Assembly (NCBI GenBank): GCA_003956705.1
Contig: QZCP01000073.1
Location: 23,449 to 87,448 of the forward strand
Source: Brevipalpus yothersi
Lineage: Eukaryota > Arthropoda > Arachnida > Trombidiformes > Tenuipalpidae
DNA length: 64,000 bases
Direction of reading: 5' to 3'
Shown: positions 59,401-64,000 of the stretch, in pieces
Layout: each line of letters begins with the position of its first letter
Position numbering within the stretch: position 1 is the first letter of the stretch
Notes under the pieces: model-generated
Databases searched by the model: none
Seen by the model: only the letters and a program-made list of their open reading frames with translations
Told to the model about the DNA's origin: nothing
Program-made: the position numbers and the translations under genes

Positions 59401-60575
59401 ATATATCATGAAGTCTGATTAAGTGGAGAGCTCAGCTCATAGATGAAGAGAAAGTAATTCAAATGGAAAAAGATTAATCACATGGGAAAGGGTTGATTTG
59501 AGTAAATATTTTACAGGAAGGAAGAAAAAAGAAATCATTACTATATACATGTATATTGCATCTCTTCCTGTGCTCATAGAGCACATGTTTGGAAAAAAAT
59601 ATTCATCAGAAACATTGATAAGACTCTTTTTTGAATTGACTACCAGTATTTTTTGTACTATTCAATTCAGTAGCAATTTGACTCGAAAGTTATGACTTTA
59701 TACACAAAATTTTCCACAAAATAAGTAGAGCATCAAAATTTTTCTCAAATTCTAGAGGAAAAGTAGAAAATTCTTACGAAATCATGGTTGATCTAAAATG
59801 TAAATGTAAATACACTGGGATGGAATCTATACTCTCTCAATTGGGTTTCGAAATGATGTTCAAAAAGAGAGAGAAAAGTATCTAAAATTAGATCACTCAA
59901 GAATTAACATCTATCAAGCATCACACATGTAAACACATTCACCGGTCATTGAAGAATCTCGGTTTTCAGATACTGAAATATTTTTTTCACCAGAAAAATA
60001 GTAAACAGACACGCTTTCTCTCTCTACTAGAAGCAGATGAATAAAGTGGAGGAGATAATCTGATTGATACAATTTCTAAGCCTATCAAGTAATTCACTGC
60101 TGCAGAATAACCAATCATCTTTGAATATATGAAGCTAAAGTGAAATAGACTAGATGAAAACTTGATAATCTCCTTAGATTATGGTAGAAATGATATGGTT
60201 TGAGACTTCATAAAAATTCTACTGAAATTATTTGATTTTGTTGATGAAAAATTCGCAAATCTTTTAGTCGAGTGAGTGAAAATTTGCAGTATCAACTGAG
60301 CAATAGGAATAATTTCCAAAAATTTTTCAACTTTATGCATTTCTATCGAGTTATCAGCGGAGGAACAGATCCCTGAACAGATAATTCATGTACAACAATC
60401 ACCTCAATAGTCATGATATCGATTAAATTAACTATGCACAACTGTAGAATTATTCATTCCTTACCTTGGATATCGCTAATGGAGTTCCCCAATCTTTGCC
60501 ACCTTGAAGTCGAAATCCCCATGGTGATAAGGCATCCCCTCGACACATTCGCACGGTGATCAATTGTCCTGCCAT
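52976..60575 (-). CDS. Zasp: PDZ-ZM-LIM Z-disc protein (Zasp52/LDB3-like)
   Basis: Thirteen minus-strand exons: 60465-60575, 57910-58061, 57212-57326, 56975-57147, 56648-56859, 56008-56374, 55780-55939, 55605-55706, 55446-55539, 55194-55328, 54555-54741, 54265-54451 and 52976-53290; 769 residues in phase. The PDZ domain has carboxylate-binding loop SPWGFRLQGG, then SLAEQAGLQLGDFVIKI. The ZM motif follows (FNSPINLYSEDNIKEAL). LIM1 (CGQCGGLITG...CDTHAR) comes after a Pro/Ser-rich linker; a second Pro-rich linker precedes LIM2-4, ending CKSHAR and stop. Such proteins link alpha-actinin at the Z-disc and at integrin attachment sites (family knowledge). The twelfth intron must use a GC donor (GAG|GCAAGT); the fifth probably does too. 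A 2.4 kb first intron splits the PDZ domain. Shorter than fly Zasp52, so further alternative exons are possible. Confidence 0.93.
53369..53434. repeat. (CT)n microsatellite in Zasp intron
   Basis: Pure CT run in the intron between the last two Zasp exons, giving an artificial Arg/Glu frame on the minus strand. Confidence 0.95.
58062..60464 (-). other. Large first intron of Zasp
   Basis: 2.4 kb intron between the two PDZ-coding exons, far longer than the other introns in the gene. It contains CT/GA and CA runs (about 58678-58711, 58923-58940) and no recognisable exon. Long 5' introns often hold regulatory elements; none is identified here. Confidence 0.6.
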
Positions 60576-60801
60576 CGTTTCTCTACGATTAATTGGCCTA
60601 CCACTGATTAATCACCTCCTTTTCCCCACACAAAGGCCCACGAAACAATTGTATCAGATGATCATGAACACCGAAAGTCGTATCGTTCAGGCAGATAGCT
60701 GCCTGTTGAGCAACTTGAAGAGGAACGAAAATTTTGGATGCTCAAAGAGAGATGAGAGAGCAAAGATGATAATTTTCGAAGAAGATGCGCTTTTGCTCCA
60801 T

Positions 60802-60840
<39 letters not shown>

Positions 60841-62317
60841 TTGGAATTGCCACCATGAAAAGTGGAAGATGAGAGGAGAGAGACGAAATGAGAAGCATTA
60901 AAAGTGATGCTAAAAATACGAGTCAAAACTTAGAGCTATGCTGTATTACTATTTATATGTTCCATGCATTATCAGTGTTTCTTGGTGAACAAGTCTAAAT
61001 TCGAATGAAAGAAAATGATGCTAACTCTTTTCTCTCTTCTTTCCTTTTTGTATTTATTCTGTAGTTGACATGGAATAGAGGAAGAACATTTTACGAATTA
61101 TTCACATCGTTTTACACATGGAAAATCTAAACAAAGCCCAGTGTTATCATATTATGGTTACAAGCTCCTAGATGCTAGAGATACAAATTCAGGACTCTTC
61201 AAATTCGGAAGCTCCGAATCATCATGAAGGCTCAGGAAAAAATTGATCGAAAAAATACCAAATCGCTGTGAATCCAGAAAGTGAGGAGCCGTTGAAATTT
61301 ATGTTATTCGATGAGGAGAGACAAAAAATTCGAAAATATCAGACAGCTTTAGAGAAATTGAAAATACATCTAAAATTCAGTCACCTGAGATATAGTGAGC
61401 CTTTTGACGAATGAATTCCAAGAGAATGAAGAAAAAATCACGAACTACTCTGATTTGGCCAAATGATGATACAGCACTGAACCTAATCATCGAAGATGAG
61501 CTACTCTGATTGATAAAGTTTTTACTCTTCTAGTAGACATTTAGCAAGTATCTTGCCAGCTTCTAATGAAGTCCATCATCAAACTGATATCCTTAAATTG
61601 AGCTCAGAATTCATTAATTGGAGCAATTTTTCTTCTCAGCTCACCTCAACAAATACTGAACATAGAAAAACACATGGAAAATCTAGAAACATTAAATAAT
61701 ATTCTAACACATATGATATTTTCCCCATCAATTCTCAATTCCTCAATTGTTGGATCAGGCAGTGTTTTTTCGACAGATAATTCAACCTTATGAAACCCTC
61801 TCTGACCATTCTATGAAATTTTTGCCCACGAAGCTACAAATCGTCTCTTTCTCTTCCTCTGTTTGTCTATCTTTTTCTCTTCCTTCCTTTCTCTCTCTTC
61901 CGCTCTCTTTCACTCGATTTAATAAGCTTTATGATAAGAGTTTTTTGCATTCAAAACATTTAAACTAAAACACAAAAAACAGTGTTTTTCCAAATTCATT
62001 CAGCGAAGATGTTTCTCTCAATTGATTAGACTCATTTTCACTTCTCATTCACATTCGAATGGAAATTAGCCTTGAAATAATTAATTTATGCATAGGATTA
62101 TTTTGATTAGTAGTATTATTTTTGGCTGTTCACTTGGTTGCATAATGAAGTGACACTTTCCAGAGAAGCTGTAGTGTTGGCTCTTTTGAGAACATCTGAC
62201 ATCAATTAAGTGGAGAGAACACATATTGTTTCAACAAAATTGAAACTGTAACATGAAGTTTAGTTCAGCTTGAAAAGTTTTCCAAAATTTTCGATAAGAT
62301 TGAAGAATAAGTTCAAA
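60576..62317. other. Divergent intergenic region, Zasp to TTLL-like gene
   Basis: 1.7 kb with a (CT)n run at about 60807-60834. Expected to hold the promoters and 5' UTRs of both genes. The open frame at 60556-60858 overlaps the Zasp start and the CT run and is not supported. Confidence 0.55.
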
Positions 62318-63920
62318 ATGATGTTGATAAAGCGTCGTGTATCATCGGAGGCACCATCAGAGGTAGGTTTTTAGGAAAAAATTTGACTTTTTAGGCATAT
62401 TTTCGCAAAATATCTTATTCAAATTTCTCTTGATTTAAACTCTTTCCTAATTAATCAAAATCAAAATTAGAAGCCATCTGATCAAGATATGGCCTCAAAT
62501 GGTAGCTCAAAACGAAAAAATTCAAATGGTGATGTTTCCAAATCAACTGATGTGCCCAATATGAACTCCAAAATGATTTTCATATTGTGTCCACTATTGA
62601 TTACGTTGACAGTTGTGACTGTTAATTTTTATCTCTCTAATCAATTGCAATCAGTTATCAGTCAAAATATGAAAAATATAACAACTTTCATCAATGATAT
62701 CGAAACGCAACATCTCAATATTCGTAAGCCTGTTGTCAGTATGATCGCCACTAACGTTAGTACAGATTTTCTCTTGTATTTCAACAATTTGAAAAATCAT
62801 CTTAAATCACCTCAATTCTATACATTCCAGAAAGAATGGCCCTACTTGATTCATATCAGAGAAATATTCAGACGACTCGGTTATGAGGTGGTCAGTAGTA
62901 TCGAACATAATTGGGATATTCTTTGGGTTCATAATTATCCTCCTGAAGATCTTAGCCTCAAACCTCATCAAAAAGTAAGCAATAAAAAGTGTCCAAAAAT
63001 TGTACATCAACATGAATTCTTTTGCCGATAATAATGGAAAAAAAATATTCTCTCAAGGTAAATCATTTCCCTGGAACTGCTTTTGTGACTCAAAAAGTGC
63101 GTTTATCGACTTCAAATCTGTCTTTTGTTCCAAGATCTTTCCAATTGCCTGGAGATAAAGAAAAATTTCTTGATTTTGTAAGTTTTATATATATTATTAT
63201 CTTAATATTTTTTACATTCTTAGTTAAATATCTGGCTGATATTTTTCTGCTAAGGCTTCCAAGCATCCAGATCGTTTGTGGATGAGAAAGAATCTAGCTC
63301 ACAGAGGAGTGAAAATACAAAAAGTGGAAGAAATGAACCTAACAGATACCTCCTATTTCATTCAAGAATTCATTCAAAAACCTCTTCTTATTGATGGAAG
63401 GTAATTAGTTTGATTTTAGAGCAAATTATTCTGTTATTATTGATCACTTATCCGTTGTTTTGCAGAAAATTTGATGTCGGTATATACGTAATTCTCACTT
63501 CTATAAACCCTTTGAGGGTTTATACGTTTGATGAGGAAGCTCAATTTCGATTTTGTACCCATAATTACTATCCTTTCAATCCGAAAAACATCGCATCTTA
63601 TGTGATTGCAGATCAATATACACCCATTTGGAATGTAAGTCCATGATGGAATTATTATACTTGAACATTAGAAACACATACGATATAATTGATAATACAT
63701 AGTTTAAATCTGATACATCTCAATGATTACAGATGCCTAGTTTAAACACATCGTATGTAACGAATTTAGTCACCAAAAAAGAAGCATTCAACAGCTATTT
63801 AGCATCAATAGGAAAAGATCCTCAGCCTTTGTGGAGAAAAATGGAAGACATGATAGCCATGGTCTACAAAAGTCAAGAGAAAAATTTGTACAATCGTACC
63901 AAATCTTTTTCATCATCTCG
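62318..63920 (+). CDS. Tubulin tyrosine ligase-like protein (TTLL15-like), 3' partial
   Basis: Exons 62318-62362, 62471-62974, 63058-63177, 63255-63400, 63466-63634 and 63733-63920 are in phase. The next acceptor (CAG) is the last three bases of the window, so the gene continues. A single hydrophobic segment near residues 50-70 (MIFILCPLLITLTVV) predicts a type II membrane anchor, as in the TTLL15 group. The TTL/ATP-grasp part has WDILWVHNYPP, VNHFPGTAFVTQK, LWMRKNLAHRGVKI, YFIQEFIQKPLLIDGRKFDV and PLRVYTFDEEAQFRF. TTLLs add Glu, Gly or Tyr to tubulin or other proteins using ATP. The usual KPxxxxRGxGI and KFDLR motifs are altered here (RKNLAHRGVKI, KFDVG), so activity is uncertain. The initiator is one of two tandem ATGs. 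Confidence 0.8.
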
Positions 63921-64000
63921 GTAAGATTTTTTTCTATCTTTAATTTACCTTAATCAAGGATCACAGATCTTATGAACTTTGTGATGACCTTCTTCCGCAG

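Noticed and set aside
1..64000. CRISPR arrays, operons, phage or plasmid elements
   Set aside because: The window is clearly eukaryotic, with spliced genes; no regularly spaced repeats with unique spacers were seen.

Overview
The window is nuclear DNA of a small-genome arthropod, most likely an acariform (astigmatid-type) mite. This is inferred from an AT-rich sequence, many 45-90 bp introns, long (CT)n and (ATC)n microsatellites, and arthropod-type genes (Zasp, a TTLL15-like ligase, an ABCC4-type array). No bacterial, viral or transposon gene was recognised. Gene models were built by hand from splice sites, reading phase and family motifs; almost all of them close in frame.

Layout. 766-4161 (+): 3' part of a CNNM metal-transporter gene. 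5102-5431 (-): POLR3K. 5826-6380 (+): COX17, divergent from POLR3K. 7007-8565 (-): SIN1/MAPKAP1, a TORC2 subunit. 8810-9373 (-): mitochondrial ribosomal protein mL40. 9708-11218 (+): a short gene made only of the N-terminal part of JARID2, with its ubiquitin-interacting-motif exon tandemly multiplied. 12407-17530 (-): ABCC-A. 18816-20278 (-): sorbitol dehydrogenase. 21176-44544 (+): ABCC-B, -C, -D and -E head to tail. 47258-52444 (+): ABCC-F. 52976-60575 (-): a PDZ/ZM/four-LIM Zasp-type Z-disc protein. 62318 to the window end (+): the 5' part of a tubulin-tyrosine-ligase-like gene, cut at an intron end.

The main structure is the cluster of six intact ABCC4/MRP4-type full transporters, predicted at 1304-1349 residues each. 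B pairs with D and C pairs with E in sequence, in intron positions and in upstream DNA. The array therefore looks like duplication of a two-gene block (B+C giving D+E), later patched by gene conversion. A and F are the diverged outer members. SORD lies between the inverted copy A and the rest.

The most unusual gene is the JARID2-derived one. It keeps the H2AK119ub-reading UIM module and the conserved N-terminal boxes, has no ARID or JmjC domain, and carries three good plus one degenerate UIM on phase-0 exons. Other points of note are three GC-AG introns, a sorbitol dehydrogenase intron without a usable acceptor, an intron private to ABCC-E, and a duplicated sequence around a single N that looks like an assembly join.
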